64,000 nt of DNA from the NCBI GenBank assembly GCA_028571685.1, contig CM053143.1, positions 49,903,208 to 49,967,207 on the forward strand, given 5' to 3'. Numbering within the stretch: the first letter of the stretch is position 1; every line of letters begins with the position of its first letter. Under the pieces are notes generated by a model that saw only the letters and a list, made by a program, of their open reading frames with translations, had not been told where the DNA came from and searched no databases. Source of the DNA: Heterohyrax brucei (lineage: Eukaryota; Chordata; Mammalia; Hyracoidea; Procaviidae). Shown piece after piece: positions 45,315 to 58,145 of this stretch. A program made the translations under genes and the position numbers.

Positions 45315-45465
45315 TTATGGACTTGATTGTGGCTCATAGCCACCCTATAGGACAGAGTAGAACTTATAGCCTTATAGAATTTCATAGAAGCAGCTGTTGG
45401 ATTCAAACTGCCAACCTTTTGGTTAGCAGCTAGACACTTAACCACTCTGACAGCAGGGCTCCACA
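45315..45465 (-). mobile_element. AfroSINE, first of an adjacent pair
   Basis: CTTGATTGTGGCTCATAGCC through CTGACAGCAGGGCTCC, with a small internal duplication of a 'tagccttatag' phrase. Confidence 0.82.
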
Positions 45466-45622
45466 AAATCAAACCTATTTTCTTTGAATTGATTCTGACT
45501 CATAGTGACCCTGTAAGACACTAGAACTGCTCCATACAGTTTTCAAGGAGCAGCTGGTGGATTTGAACTGTGATTTCTTGGTTAACAGCATTAGCTTTTA
45601 AACACTGCACCACCATGCCTGC
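45466..45622 (-). mobile_element. AfroSINE, second of an adjacent pair
   Basis: AATCAAACCTATTTTCTTTG to GCACCACCATGCCTGCC, the same strand as its neighbour and directly abutting it. Confidence 0.85.
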
Positions 45623-46864
45623 CAAATTAATCCTACAGCTTCTAAAATACCATCTTTTTACAAGTCAAAACTAAATGATGTACTAAAACTTGAACTTCAA
45701 CCGTGTCCAGACTCTCTGCACAGTGCACAAGTATTATAAACAATAAATATTTGTTCCAAGAAAAAGTGAATGGAATCCCATCCCTTAAATTCAATCTTTG
45801 TCAAGTATATACTGAAAGTACTGTTGCCATTGCTGTTGTTTAAACCTATTCTACCTCTTGCTCACTTACTGTCATATAAAATTTGTCAAATTATATGTGA
45901 TCAAACCTATTTAAATACAGTTAACCAGTATATTTAATCAAGTACACATTCTTGTTTATTCACTATCTTATTGTCCAACATTTTGCATGTGCAACAGTAG
46001 TAAAACTTCTGCTCTCCAGCTATTTTGAGTAATAGTGATGTGTATCTGGTAGAATGAACAAGAGTTGCACAATGAGAATAACATTGGCACTGTTGATTGA
46101 GGCTATGTGTCTGCTTGACTGGGGCATGGTTTTCAGTGGTTTGGTATTTATATAGTGATATATTTTGTAAGTTATGTAATGACACACTTTGCCAGTTATG
46201 TAATCCTGTGGACATCTTCCACTGTGTGACCCGATGTGGTCGTCCTTCACTGTCACGTAGCATGAGCTTCTCATAACCACCAAATCTCTAGAATGTCACC
46301 AGGTTGATAAGTGAAGAAAGGGTGTATATTTAACCAATGTATTGACTAAAGAGAGGGAGAACCAGCATTCTGTTTTATGAGTTCAGGTCTGGATTCCTAA
46401 GTTCAGCTCTGATCCAATTTTTGAGCGTTTCCCCATTGTCTTTAAATTAATACTGTTTATTTTGTTAAGAGTATTAACACTGTAGCTTCCATAGGCTTTT
46501 CAATCTTATTTCCTATCTTCCCTAAGGCCTATATTTTTCTGCTTATGCTTTTTGCTGTCTTGTTCCCTCCTAAAACTTTCTCTTGGTCTCTGTTAGTGAG
46601 AAATCCCATTCCTCTACCAGTTCTCTCCTGAAATGCATCCTACCTCAGTATTCTCTGAACTAAATGTGAATGTACTACCTCCCACATACACATGTGTTTT
46701 AATCTTTTGTGGGGTTTAATGATCTTCCTGAAGATTACTATGTTTTACTTATCTTTGGATTTTTAACCACCTTAGCATAGTGTCTTGAGCCCTAGGGGCA
46801 CATGGTAAACATGTGTTTAGCATGTTCCCTGCATAATAGGTTTGTGTAACCTACTTAATAATCA
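45623..46864. other. Intron sequence, little recognised
   Basis: Antisense chance frames at 45934-46263 and 46020-46283. The block at 46570-46840 may be decayed L2/MIR ('ggcacatggtaaac'), but I would not call it. Confidence 0.4.
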
Positions 46865-46945
46865 TTACTGTTATTAGGCCGTGACTTATAGCAACCTTAT
46901 GCACAACAGAATGAAATACTACCCAGTCCATCATGAATATAAATT
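46865..46945 (-). mobile_element. RTE LINE 3' tail fragment R10
   Basis: ACTGTTATTAGGCCGTGACT then TATGCACAACAGAATGAAAT: about 80 bp of RTE tail. Confidence 0.65.
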
Positions 46946-47044
46946 AACATTTTCTCTACTTTGTTGATGGTACTGACAGTTGTAGGACTCAAAAACTGTA
47001 TTTGTAATATTTCTTTATAAAAAGAGTTGCTTGTTGATTGTGTA

Positions 47045-47410
47045 TGTTGTTGTTGTTCTTAGGTGCCGTGGGGTCAGTTCCGACTCCTGAGACCCTAGGT
47101 ACAACAGAATGAAACACTGCCTGGTCCTGCAGCATGCCCATAGTCTTTGTTGCGCTTCCGTCATGGTTGCATCACTCTTTCAGTCCATGCTGGTAGAGCT
47201 CTTCTTCTTTTTCACTGGCTTCAGTCAGGTGCACCTTAGTCTTCAAGGTGATGTCTTTACGCGTTAACACTTTTCACTGCTGCTTCAATGAATGTTAATT
47301 GTGGAATCAAGTAAGATGAAATCCTTGACCACTTCAATCTTTTCTCTCTTTATCTTGATGTTGCTTACTAGTCAAGTTGTGAGGATTTTTGTTTTCTTGA
47401 TTATTGTGTA
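47045..47410 (-). mobile_element. RTE LINE copy R11, 3' end with internal deletions
   Basis: TGTTGTTGTTGTTCTTAGGT tail, then a shortened 3' region ending at AGTTGTGAGGATTTTTGTTT. Several internal segments present in R3-R7 are missing. Confidence 0.85.
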
Positions 47411-48057
47411 TATGTTCTGTAAAATCTAGTAATCAATTTTCAGTTCTGGCTGTATATCAGAGTCACCTATAAGAGATTCTAGAAAATAAAGGTGACTAAG
47501 TACCATTTGTAGACATTCTGAATAAGTCTGAGTAGAGCCTGTGGGTATATAGTTTCAAAAATATCACAAGTGATTCTCATATCCCTAGTAGTATAATAGG
47601 AAATTATGTTCTGACATGAAAATTAGAGTATTGAATTACCTTAGGTTGCATATAATTTTGAATTAACTAAATTGCCTATAATTTAAATTGTATATAAATG
47701 AACTGTTTAAAGGCTTAAGAGCTGCTGTTTTTAAAAACTTTGGTAGTGCCAAGCCAAGTGCCGTCGAGTCAGATCCAACAACTCACATCAATTTTTAATA
47801 CCTGTTGATTTTAAGGTTTCTTCATAGGTCTTCTGTCTTCTCAATAGATTTAATCATTGGATTGATACTAAAGGTTGGAAATGAGAAAAACATAAAACAA
47901 AATGAAACTTTTTCTAGTTTTGCTACTTGTAAGTTCCTAAAAGCTATAGTGATTTTAATCACAGTTTTAATCAAAGTTTAAAACTTTGTCTAAAATTATG
48001 TTTAGGGATTTTCTCAAGCTTTTAAGCATAAATGACTGACTTTATTACATTGGATGA
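47411..48057. other. Intron sequence with one SINE-tail fragment
   Basis: AT-rich. The only recognised item is the tail-only SINE fragment at 47747. Confidence 0.45.
47747..47784 (-). mobile_element. Tail-only AfroSINE fragment (CACTTGGC type)
   Basis: GCCAAGCCAAGTGCCGTCGA then GTCAGATCC is the complement of GGATCTGACTCGACGGCACT then TGGCTTGGC. No SINE body adjoins it. Confidence 0.65.
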
Positions 48058-48262
48058 TTGTTGTTAAGTTGCTCTCAAGTCAATTCCAAATTGTGCCAAC
48101 CTCTAGTATGGAGAATAGCACTGTTCTATAGTTTTCAAGGCTGTGACCTTTCAGAAGCAGCTTGCTAGGCGTTGTCTTCCAAGGCACTTCTGGGTAGTTT
48201 TAAACTGCCAACATTATGGCTAGTAACCAAGCGCTTAATGATGTGCGCCACCTAGGGACTCC
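48058..48262 (-). mobile_element. AfroSINE, longer type, degraded
   Basis: TTGTTGTTAAGTTGCTCTCA, TTTTCAAGGCTGTGACCTTT, CAGAAGCAGCTTGCTAGGC and the head complement GCGCCACCTAGGGACTCC. Confidence 0.75.
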
Positions 48263-48634
48263 TTCGAAAGTAATTATTAAAGTACCTGATGTATGCATTG
48301 TTCTTTGCTATTAAAGAGGTAAAATTAAGACTATATATCAAATTAGTGAAAACTTCTCTTGGAATCTTGCCAGTTTTCATTGTACAAAAGAAATATGGGA
48401 AACATTTGGTATGAGATTACAGGAATAAACAGGTAAAAACTTATTTTATAAAAGACTCATTGTATTTAATCTAAACGTCAAAGAAATATATTGATAATTA
48501 GGTTTTTAAGTTTATTTTCCAACTTAATACTGGTTCCTGTAAGTTGAGTATTATACCCTATCCTTTGTTGTATTTTCCTTGACAGAAAATTTTATATTTT
48601 AAAATTTTGATTCAGATCTCTTTAATAACTTAAA

Positions 48635-48800
48635 ACCCAAAACCAAACCCACTGCCATTGAGTCAGTTCTGACTCATAGTGACCCTATAGGTCAGATTAG
48701 AACTGCATCATGGAGTTTCCAAACAGCACCTCACAGATTTGAACCGCCAGCCTCTTTGGTTAGCAGACGTAGCACTTAATCACTATGAGACCAGGGTTTC
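48635..48800 (-). mobile_element. AfroSINE, near full length
   Basis: CCCAAAACCAAACCCACTGC to TATGAGACCAGGGTTTC. Confidence 0.9.
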
Positions 48801-49744
48801 TTTTAATAGCTCAAGTAATGAAAAAGATATTTAAAAAACTATTGATAATTTAAATCATTTGACAAGGAAGTTTGTCTGACAATGGAATAACATACTTTTA
48901 AGAAATATTCCTTTGGAACAAAAGGAACTGTTTGGTAATTATGATATCAACAATGTTAATATTTAATTCATTACTGTGTATCTTTTCTACAGTGAAGACT
49001 GTTTTTGACCCTCATAAAATTATATCCATGAGTAGGCATACAGCATAGACATTTACATATAAGATAATAGAAATATATAGTTTTTAGAGTTCTTTTATAA
49101 AGTAAACAGGATAATTTTCATTGGTTCCTTCAAAGGCACAGGTTTGTGTGTTTTGAAAGGACTTGCAAGATTCCATGGAGGACATACAGAGGATATTGTG
49201 GAGCAAGAGAAAAAGAGCTTAGGCCAAGTACTGGGGATCTTAGGTTCCGCAGTCTTCTCAGAATTTTTATTCATGTGCAGATGTGCTTTATTTCCAGATT
49301 GACTATGAAGATTTGTGCAATGAATTTGGGCTTTGGGAGTGTTCCAGGCAGAAGCTACCATCCAGTTATTTTTATGGCTCCCTGGTCACATACACTAGCC
49401 TGGCTTTCTGATAGATTATGTCAGGTAAAAACCATCAGTAAACAAATTAGCACTGGGAGTAGCCAAGGGAGATTCAGACTTGAAACAGCACATCATATGT
49501 CTTGGTCAGAAATCAAGCCCAGACATTTAGGCATTCCGAGAGCTTTCCCAATCCAACTGTAAATTAACTCTGTCTTATGCAGTTCCTAACCAGGTATGTT
49601 TTTAAAAAGAACAGGGTGCTAGTAACTTACACTTGTATAAATTAAAATCTATAAAGCATTTTCTGTATTAATGTATTTAAACTTGATGACAGTTCTGTGA
49701 AATATATGGAGTTCTGTTTTTTCACTGTGCCTTAAATGAAAATT
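48801..49744. other. Intron sequence with a 138-codon chance frame
   Basis: The frame at 49146-49562 (+) is among the longer ones in the window but shows no domain, signal or splice context. An opposing frame overlaps it. I do not call a gene. Confidence 0.4.
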
Positions 49745-50505
49745 ATTCTGTCATACAAAAAATTACACACACATTGTTATAAGACCCCAGTTGCTTTGCC
49801 CACACCATGACAGCACACTCTTCCTCTCCACCTTGTATTTCACATGTCCATTCTACTGGCTTCCTGACCCCCTCTGCCTTCTCATCTTGCCTCCAGATAA
49901 GGAGCTCCCCGGTTAGTCTCCTTTATCTACTTAAGCCAAGAAGCATGGTCTTGACCCGTATCATTTTATGTGTTATAGACAAGTTCAGTCTTTGAAGAGC
50001 TGGCTTCAAGAATAGTTTCAGTGCTGGGCTTTCAGAGAGTCTGGAGGTGATGTCTTCTGGGTCTGTGAGACTATCAAATCTGGTTGTTTTACTAGAGTTT
50101 GAGTTCTGCACTGGACATTTCTCCTGTCCCATATGGACTCTGTTGAGTTCTCTGTCAGGTTAGTCATTGGAGGTAGCTGGGCACTGTCTGATTCTTCCAG
50201 TCTCATGTTGGTGGAATTTCTGGCTTCCTGTGACCCGTCTATCTCTTGGGTTCGTATTTTATGTGTTTGATGCTCTTCATTCTCCTTTGCTGTAAGTGGG
50301 TTGGGACCACTTGATATTTCTTAGATGGCTGCTTGCTAGCTTTTAAAACCCTAGACTGAAGTAGCAAGCAGAACATTGTCTTCTTTTTTATCTTTTTAAG
50401 TGTTGATGTAGCTAACCTATAGTTTATTGAACATAATATAGTAAACCAAATTGAGTTCAAATGTATTATGTACTTTTATAAGCCACTTGGTTTGTTCATT
50501 ATGAC
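49745..50505 (-). mobile_element. Older L1, 3' UTR
   Basis: The block from CATGACAGCACACTCTTCCT to TTAGATGGCTGCTTGCTAGC is homologous, inverted, to the L1 3' UTR at 63541-64000 and related to the younger L1 3' UTRs. The younger L1 is inserted at its edge. Confidence 0.65.
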
Positions 50506-50515
50506 TGTATCTTTT

Positions 50516-53500
50516 TTTTTAATTTTTATTATGACAGTGTAAATGTACATTCCCGTATAAATTTACATGCCCACCTATATGCAGCTTCCACTGCTCTCCC
50601 TGCCCAGTGATAGCACACTATTCCTCTCTGCTCCATACATGTCTCATCCTCCCAACAGTCTCCTTTCCCCTCCTATCCACCCACTCTCCTACATCCAGGA
50701 AGAGGTCAGCAGGATGATATCCTATACATGTATAGAACCATAAAGTGCATCCAATATATGGTCACTGTGTATCGCCAAGTCCAATTCATTTGTGTCCAAA
50801 GAGTGGACCTTCGTTATGATTTATTGGCAAGGGCAGCATCAGGGCCAGGGGCCATGCTCCCATGGGAACCCTGAAGCTGCTGGGCCATCAATTGTGACCT
50901 TTTAGTGGAGACCTCAGGGTGCATCCCTTTTGATTCTTGTGTTGCCAGTGAGACTCAACTTAGTGAGCTCCATCGTGGCTATCATTGGTAGTGGCCAGGC
51001 ACCATCCAGTTATTCCGGTCCCAAGTCGATGTAGGCACCCACTCATGTGGGTCTCTCTATCTTCCGGATTATCTTTACCCCATGTCATTTTGGTCCTCGG
51101 TGAGCATCCATTCCTGCTGAATTGGGACCATTTGCTGTGCCCTCAGAAGGCAGCTTGGCAGCTTTTAAGACCCCAAACACCACTGAGCAATGTGGGGTGC
51201 AGAGAGCCCTCTTAGCAAAATGCTAGTTGTGCCAGTTGGCCTTGATTTCACCTAAGAGCATGATCCCTTGCCCACTGCCCCAGCTACTCTGTCCTTGCAA
51301 CTTTGGATTAAAATGGATGAAGTATTCAAGTTATGTTGAAATCCACTTAATGTTGTTCTTGTTTCTGATGTGTGCTATCACTGATTTCCCCCAACCAGAT
51401 TTCTACCAACTATCTAATCTAAATCCTACCCCCCTCACCCTCCCTCCCTGCCCTTGCTTGCAGCCGTCAAAGAGTCTTTTCTTCTATATATAAGTCTGTT
51501 TTTGAGATCTTATCGTAGGGGTCTCATACAATATTTGTCCTTTTGTTGCTGACTACTTTTACTCAACATAATGTATTCCAGTTGAAACCAGATTATGAGA
51601 TGTTTCCTGGAAACATTCTTTATCATTGCATAGTATATATGAGTATATATACCATAGTTTGCTTATCCATTCCTCTATTGTTGGGCATCTGTGTTGAATC
51701 CATCTTTTTGCTATCGTGGACTGTGCTGCAATAAACATTCTTGTGCATGTGTCCGTTGGTGTGAAAGGCCTTGATTCTGTAGGATGTATTCCAAGTAGTG
51801 GAATTACTGTGTCAAATGGTGTATCTATATCCACTTTTTTAATGAAGCGCCAGATTGCTTTCCAAAGAGGCTGGCGCATTTTACAACCCCACCAACAGTG
51901 TAGGAGGGGTCTACTTTCTCCACAGCCTCTCTAACATTTGTTGTTTTGTGTTTTTTGGATCATGGCCAACCTTGTTGGGGTGAGATGGTATCTCATTGAT
52001 TTGAATTTCTTTAATGACTAAAGATTGTGAACATGACCACATGTGTTTTTTGGCTGCCTGGATCTCCTCTTTAGAGAAATGTCTGTCCATCTCTTTTGCC
52101 CATCGCTTAAGTGGGTGATTTATCTTCTTCTTATAGATATTTTGTAGTACCTTATGGATTATGGAGATCAGGCGTTGGTCTGACATAGAGTTTCCAAATA
52201 TTTTTCCCATTCTATAGGTGGCCTTTTAATTGTATTACTAAAGTCTTTGGATGAGCAATAGTGTTTGAGTCTTAATAGTTCCCATTTGTCTATTTTCTCT
52301 TCTGTTGCTTGTGGTTTGTTTGACAGATTTTGAAGTCTGTCTACGTTGTGTATTAAAACTTCCATTGTTGTTCCTACCTTTTCTTGGATAAGTTTTATCA
52401 TTACAGATTTGATATTTAGGTCTTTTATCCAGTTGGAGTTGGGTTTTGTATAAGGTGTAAGATATGGATCTTGTTTCAATTTATTGCAGATGGATATCCA
52501 ATTTTGCTAGCACCATTTGTTGAAGATACTGTTTTTACCCCAGTTTAATATGTTAGGGCCTTTGTCAAATATCAACTGTTCATAGGCAGATGGTATTATC
52601 TCTGGGGTCTCAATTCTGTTCCATTGATCGATCTGTCTGTTCTTGTACCAGTATGAGGCTGTTTTGACCACTGTGGCAGTGTAGTATATTCTAAGGTCGG
52701 GTAATGAGAGGCCTCCCAGTGTGTTCTTCTTTAGTAGTACCTTACTTATCCAGGGCTTCTTCCCTTTCCAAACAAATTTGGTGATTTGTTTCTCCATCTT
52801 ATTAAAAAATGACGCTGGAGCTTATATTTTGATTGTGTTAGATCAGTAGATTGCCTTGGGTAAAATAGACATTTTCACAACGTTAAGTTTTCCTATCCGT
52901 GAGCAGGGTAGGTTTTTCCATTTATCTAAGTCTCTCTTAGTTTCTTGTAGTAAGGGCTTGTAGTTTTCTTTGTAAAGGTGTGTTATTTCTCTGGTTAGAT
53001 TAATTCCTAGGTACTTTATCTTCTTAGGGGCTATAGTAAATGGTATTGATTTGATGATTTCTTCAATAACAGTCTCATTGTTGGTATAAAGGAATCCTAC
53101 TGATTTGCTTATGTTTATCTTGTGTCCTGAGCCTTTGCTGAAGTATTCTATCAGTTTGAATAGTTTAATTATAGATTCTTTGGGATTCTCTGCATGTACA
53201 ATCATATCATCTGCAAACAGGGAGATTTTGACTTCTTTGCTGATGCAGGTGCCCCTGATTTCTTGGTCTTGTCTAGTTGCTCTGGCTAGAACTTATAGTA
53301 CAGTGTTTAATAGGAGAGGTGAGAGTACGCATCCTTGTCTAGTTCCTGTTCTCAAGGGAAAGTCTTTCAGTCTTTCTCCATTCAGGATGACATAGGCAGT
53401 TGGCTTTGTATAAATAGCCCTTATTTCATTCAGGAATTTTCCACTTAGGCCTATTTTGCTGAGAGTTTTTAGCATCAGTGGGTGTTGGACTTTATCAAAT

Positions 53501-54338
53501 GCCTTTTCTGCATCAATGGACAAAATCAGGTGATTCTGGTCTTTTGTGTTATTTATGTGGTTAATCACATTAATTGTTTTTCTGATTTTGAACCAGCCTT
53601 GCATCCCTGGTATGAATCCAACTTGGTCATGATGGATTATTTTTGGATGTGTTGTTGTATTCTATTGGCAAGAATTTTGTTGAAGATTTTTGCATCTAGA
53701 TTCATGAGTGATACTGGTCTGTAGTTCTCTTTCTTTGTTCGGTCTTTCCCTGGCTTTGGTATCAGGGTTATGCTGGCTTCATAGAATGAGTTTGGGAGTA
53801 CTCCATCCCTTTCTATACTGTGAAATACTTGCATTGGTACTGGAGATAACTCTTCTCCAAAAGCTTGGTAGAATTCTGCAGTGACGCCATCTGGGCCTGG
53901 AGTTTTTTTGGTTGGCAGTGTTTTGATAACATTTTCAATCTCTTCCTTTGTGATGGGTTTATTAAGTTGTTCTGCTTCACGTTGTGATAATTTTGGTAGG
54001 TGGTATGAATCAAGGAATTTGTCCATTTCCTCTACGTTTTCAAATTTGTTAGAGTACAGTCTTTCATAGTATTCTGTTAGGATATTTTTGATTCCTGTTG
54101 AATCTGTTGTGACCACTCCCCTCTCATTTCTAATTTGGGTTATTTGTTTCCTTTCCTGTTTTTCTTTAGTAAGTTTAGCCAGTGGTTTGTGAATTTGTTG
54201 GTCTTTTCAGAAAACCAGCTTTTGGTCTTTTCAATTTTTTCAATTGTTTTTCTATTCTCTAATTCATTTAGCTCTGCTCTAATCTTTATGATCTGGTTTC
54301 TTCTGGTGCCTGAGGGGTTCCTATGTTGTTCTCTCTGT
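50516..54338 (-). mobile_element. Relatively young L1, 5'-truncated, with target duplication
   Basis: Antisense L1 of about 3.8 kb. A T-run (tail) at 50511-50520 is followed by a 3' UTR to about 51480 and then ORF2 from the RT through the C-terminal region. Remnant frames lie at 53637-54116 ([16 protein letters not shown]), 53293-53604 ([23 protein letters not shown]), 52843-53205, 52507-52797, 52168-52479 and 51559-51879. Most share one frame but are split by stops. The RT FADD box is intact at 53206-53217. The endonuclease is lost by 5' truncation. TGTATCTTTT occurs at both edges (50506-50515, 54339-54348), followed on the right by AA, as expected for an L1 endonuclease site. Inactive. Confidence 0.9.
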
Positions 54339-54348
54339 TGTATCTTTT

Positions 54349-55400
54349 AATTTTAAAGGAATAATCTTTCTTTAATCACTGTTTTGTCTTGAGACACTTA
54401 AAACAATTTTTTAATTCCTTCTAATTGTCTTTTTCTAGCTTATTTTGGTGAATTGTATGTGGAGAATTTATGTAACTTTTTTTTTTTAATTTAGTGTTTT
54501 GCCATCCTCCTGCCTTCCTTCGCTTGTAACCTTGTTTCTCTCTCTGTGTAAACCTTTTCATGAGTTTTCATAGTAGTGGTCTCATACACCTGTCCCTCTG
54601 TGCTTCACTCATTTCCCTCAACATTGTGTGCTCTGGTTTGTTCGATATTATGACATCCAGTTTTGCCAGCCTACCTGCTAAAAAACACTGTCCTTTTCAC
54701 ATTTGATTGCCCTTGGGTCCTTGTTGAAGATCAGGTGACCATAGATGGGTGGATTTACAGCTAGGTTTTCAATTGTACCATTGATTAATGTATCTGTTGT
54801 ACTAGTAATAGACGTTTTTGTTTTTAAGGTGTGTCTCTTGTAAACAGCATATTTGTGTTTTTTTCTTTTAATCTATTCTGTCACTGCTTATGGGTGCATT
54901 TAGGTCATATACATTCAGTGTAATTGTTGATAGGTATGAATTTATTGCTGCCATTTTATAGTGCTGCTTTTTTGTGGTATTGACATTTTCTTTGTTCCTC
55001 TGACTGTCCTGTGCTGAATTCTTTTGGTTTGTGACTGTGCTTTTAATTTCTTCTGTTTTTGTAGATTTTTTTTTCCTTCTTTATTTTGATGAATAAGTTT
55101 ATTAACTTTCTTTGTGGTTACCTTGAAATTTAGCCTTATCTTTCTGAGTTTGAACCGGTCTGTTATTACGTAGTAGTATCTTGTCATCAATTCCATTAGA
55201 AAGTTCTATATCTACGCCATTTATTCCCTCTTCTGTTATTCCAGCATTTTTATTAATAAACTTAGTTATGCTAGTTGACCTAGAGCTCCCCTGAAACCGT
55301 AGTCCCCAGACCCGTGCCCCTGCTACTCTGTCTCTCTAAGTGTTTGCTTATATTTAGGAAACTTCTTAACTTTTAGGTTAGTACAGTTTTGCTGACTTTA
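54349..55400 (-). mobile_element. Older L1 sequence, rearranged
   Basis: Mixed L1-like phrases: an ORF2 C-terminal-like piece near 54520-54760, then TCTTGTAAACAGCATATTTG, ACATTCAGTGTAATTGTTGA and TTCTTTGTGGTTACCTTGAA as in old mammalian L1s read antisense. Order is not that of one intact element. Confidence 0.6.
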
Positions 55401-56390
55401 CCTTTATTGTGTGTTGTCCTTTCCTTCACCCAAAGTAATTCATTTGTTATTAGTGAATATGCTATTCCCTTCCTTTCTCCCACCCTCATAACCATCAAAG
55501 ACTGTTGTTCTATGTGTGTTTAACCTTTTCTGGAGTCCTTATAATAGTGGTCTCATATTTGTCTTCTTATGACCCTTTTCACTCAGCATAATACCTTGCA
55601 GGTCCCTCCATGTTAAGAGATGTTTCACAAATTTATCATTGTTCTTTACCATTGCATAATATTCCATTGTGTCAGTGTACTGTAACTTGTTTGTCCCTTC
55701 ATCCATTGGTGAGCACCTAGGTTGATTCTGTCTTTTTGCTGTTGTGGACAGTACTGCAGTGAACATTAATGTGCATAATCTATTCATGTGACAGCTTTTA
55801 TTTCTCTAGAATATAGTCTAAGGTGTGAGATTGGTGGATTGTATGGTATTTGTATTTCTAGCTTTTTAAGTTAGCACCAAATTAATTTCCAAAGTGTTTA
55901 TACCATTTTACATTCCCACCAGTGTGTATAAGTATTTCAGTCTCTCCACAGACTCTCCAACATTTATTATTTTGTGTTTTTTGCCTTGTTGGGGTGAGAT
56001 TGTATCTCCTTGTAGATTTGATTTGGGTTTATGTAATGGCTAATTAGAGTGAGCATTTCCTCATGTATCTGTCAGCTGCCACATTGCCTTTGTTGCTTAA
56101 GTGTCTGCTCATATCCTTTGACCGTTTTTTAATTGGATTTTTGTCTTTTTGTGGTTGAGATTTTATAGTATCTTGCAGATTTTAGGGATTAGATGCTGAT
56201 CAGATTTGTCATATCCAAAAATGCTTCCCAGTCTGCAAGTTATCTTTTTAGTCTTTTGGTGAAGTCTTTGGGTAAGTCTAAGTATTTGGTATTTAGGAGT
56301 TCCCTGTTATTTATTTTATCTTCTAGTGTTTGTGAATTGTTGTTCATGTTTTGTATTCTGTTTATGCCACGTATGAGGACTTATATAGGG
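55401..56390 (-). mobile_element. Older L1, ORF2 3' region
   Basis: The frame at 55539-55787 reads like an L1 ORF2 C-terminus (MEYYAMVKNND). Upstream phrases continue antisense L1 order through AGGGATTAGATGCTGATCAG to about 56390. It is a second, more diverged L1 than 50516-54338. Confidence 0.75.
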
Positions 56391-56711
56391 AAATTATGTT
56401 TAATCTCCACTCTACAGATCCAGTACTGAAACTCAGAAGTTCAGTAACTGTCCAGTTCATGTGGCTTTTGTTATGTGGAGCCAGCTCTAGACCACAGGCC
56501 ACCCAACTGTTATTCTAGAATTTTTTCAGTCCACAGCAGAAGTACATATAAAGAATCATTACGCTTCTAGCTATATTGTTAGAATACTGTGGGAATAAAG
56601 AAATAATTTAAAACCACTTATTTCCCCCAATAGTATTTTGTGTTTTAGAGAATATAATTTAAATTATTTTAGAATAGTTTTATTTTTATGACTTACAGAA
56701 ATAAGCTTAGG
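56391..56711. other. Intron sequence, nothing recognised
   Basis: No gene or repeat that I can support. Confidence 0.4.
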
Positions 56712-56865
56712 ACCAGTGTTAGCTGCATCTGCTAACAAAAAGGTTGGCAGTTCGGATCCACTAGGAGCTCCTTGGAAACTCTGTGGAGCAGTTCTGCTCT
56801 GTCTCATAGGGTTGCTATGAATTGGAATAAACTCGATGGCAGTGGGTTTGTTTTTTTTGGTTTTG
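56712..56865 (+). mobile_element. AfroSINE, 5'-truncated
   Basis: CAGTGTTAGCTGCATCTGCT to AACTCGATGGCAGTGGGTTT, then a T-rich tail. The first part of the tRNA-like head is missing. Confidence 0.85.
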
Positions 56866-58003
56866 TACTGATACAGCCTCTTAAACATAACAAAGTAAAA
56901 TGCTATTCCCAAGTGGGATTATATCCACAGACATACGGTTAGTGCTGCAGTACATATTTTGAAAGTACACATTTCAGTCCATAACAGGGGAACTGGCAAA
57001 AGACGAGACTCTTAGAAATCATTCAAGTAAGTATGCTTCATGCCAAAAGAAGTGTGGAATCTTGATTTTTTTCGAACAAGAATTTTCATTGCTAGATAGC
57101 TTTTCCACATAAGGATGTATTATAAAATGAATTAAAGAGGAGAGCAGCAGTGAAGGGATCAATTTGGCATCTGTTGGAACAGCCCTGGGATATAATGATG
57201 AGCTGAAGATTGGGCCATGGAAATGGAAATGAGATACACAGTTGCGAGATAATGTAGAAGTAAAATCATAGTGAAATTAGATAGAAAGGAAGGAAGCATG
57301 TGTTTTAAAGTTTTGGTCCTGGGATATTAATCTACTTCCCTGCTGTCAAAGTTGAGTTTGCTGAGAATCAGTGTAGTCAAGTGAGTTTTTTAATGCTGGT
57401 CACTGGTTAGGGACAGCACTGAGTTCCTGACTCCAGTCAAGAGTTCTCCACATCAGACCTTATTTCCACTGTCTCACATGAATCATTTATATTTAATCAT
57501 GCTATGAGCTTATATTTGTTTGTGGTTTGCAGTGTACTTTAGTATCCATTATTTTTACTTCTTAACAATCAGAACAAGTGTTACTCTCTGCTTTCTGTTT
57601 ACAAGAAAACAAAGTCGGTCCTAGTGCTGTGGTTACCCCAAGTTTTCTTGATTTTACCGTTACTGTGCAAATGCTCAGGGCCTTACATTTTTTGCTTTTA
57701 ATGTATATAGAATTTTATGACTCATAGATTCATTGATTGATTTATATAATTGATGTACTCCTGGAATTTTTCCTAAGCTTAAACTAGATTTTAAATTTGT
57801 TACTGTAAGGTGGGCTTCTTTGTTTTTGTTTTGTCTTTTAGTGAATCATTTTGCAAAGGGAAAAATTTGTTTGACAGAGTCATATTTTTACATACTGGAT
57901 TTATTGAAAGCAAACCATATTTGTAAATTAATCTTATGAAATATTGATGTCCACCATTTTTTGGTGGACAGTATGTCATAGAGGACTCTGTTTAAATAGA
58001 AAC
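56866..58003. other. Intron sequence, nothing recognised
   Basis: Mostly AT-rich intron without supported features. Confidence 0.4.
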
Positions 58004-58145
58004 TTCACTATTTATTGTGAATTCTTAGGCAAATTGATAAACCTCTGTCAACTTTTCTGTCCTTATCTTCAGTATAATATAATAATATTTTATTCTCAGA
58101 GTTAACATGAGTGTTAAATGAAATGATGTCTGCAAAGCATTTAAG
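58004..58145 (+). mobile_element. MIR SINE, 3' half
   Basis: CTTAGGCAAATTGATAAACC, CAACTTTTCTGTCCTTATCT, GAGTGTTAAATGAAATGATG and CTGCAAAGCATTTAAG follow the MIR order (core to 3' end). Confidence 0.65.

Noticed and set aside
49146..49562. 138-codon open frame on the plus strand
   Set aside because: No domain, no splice sites at its edges, an overlapping opposite frame, and composition like the surrounding intron.
53206..53217. Intact FADD box suggesting an active L1
   Set aside because: ORF2 is interrupted by stops and the element lacks its endonuclease, ORF1 and promoter because of 5' truncation.
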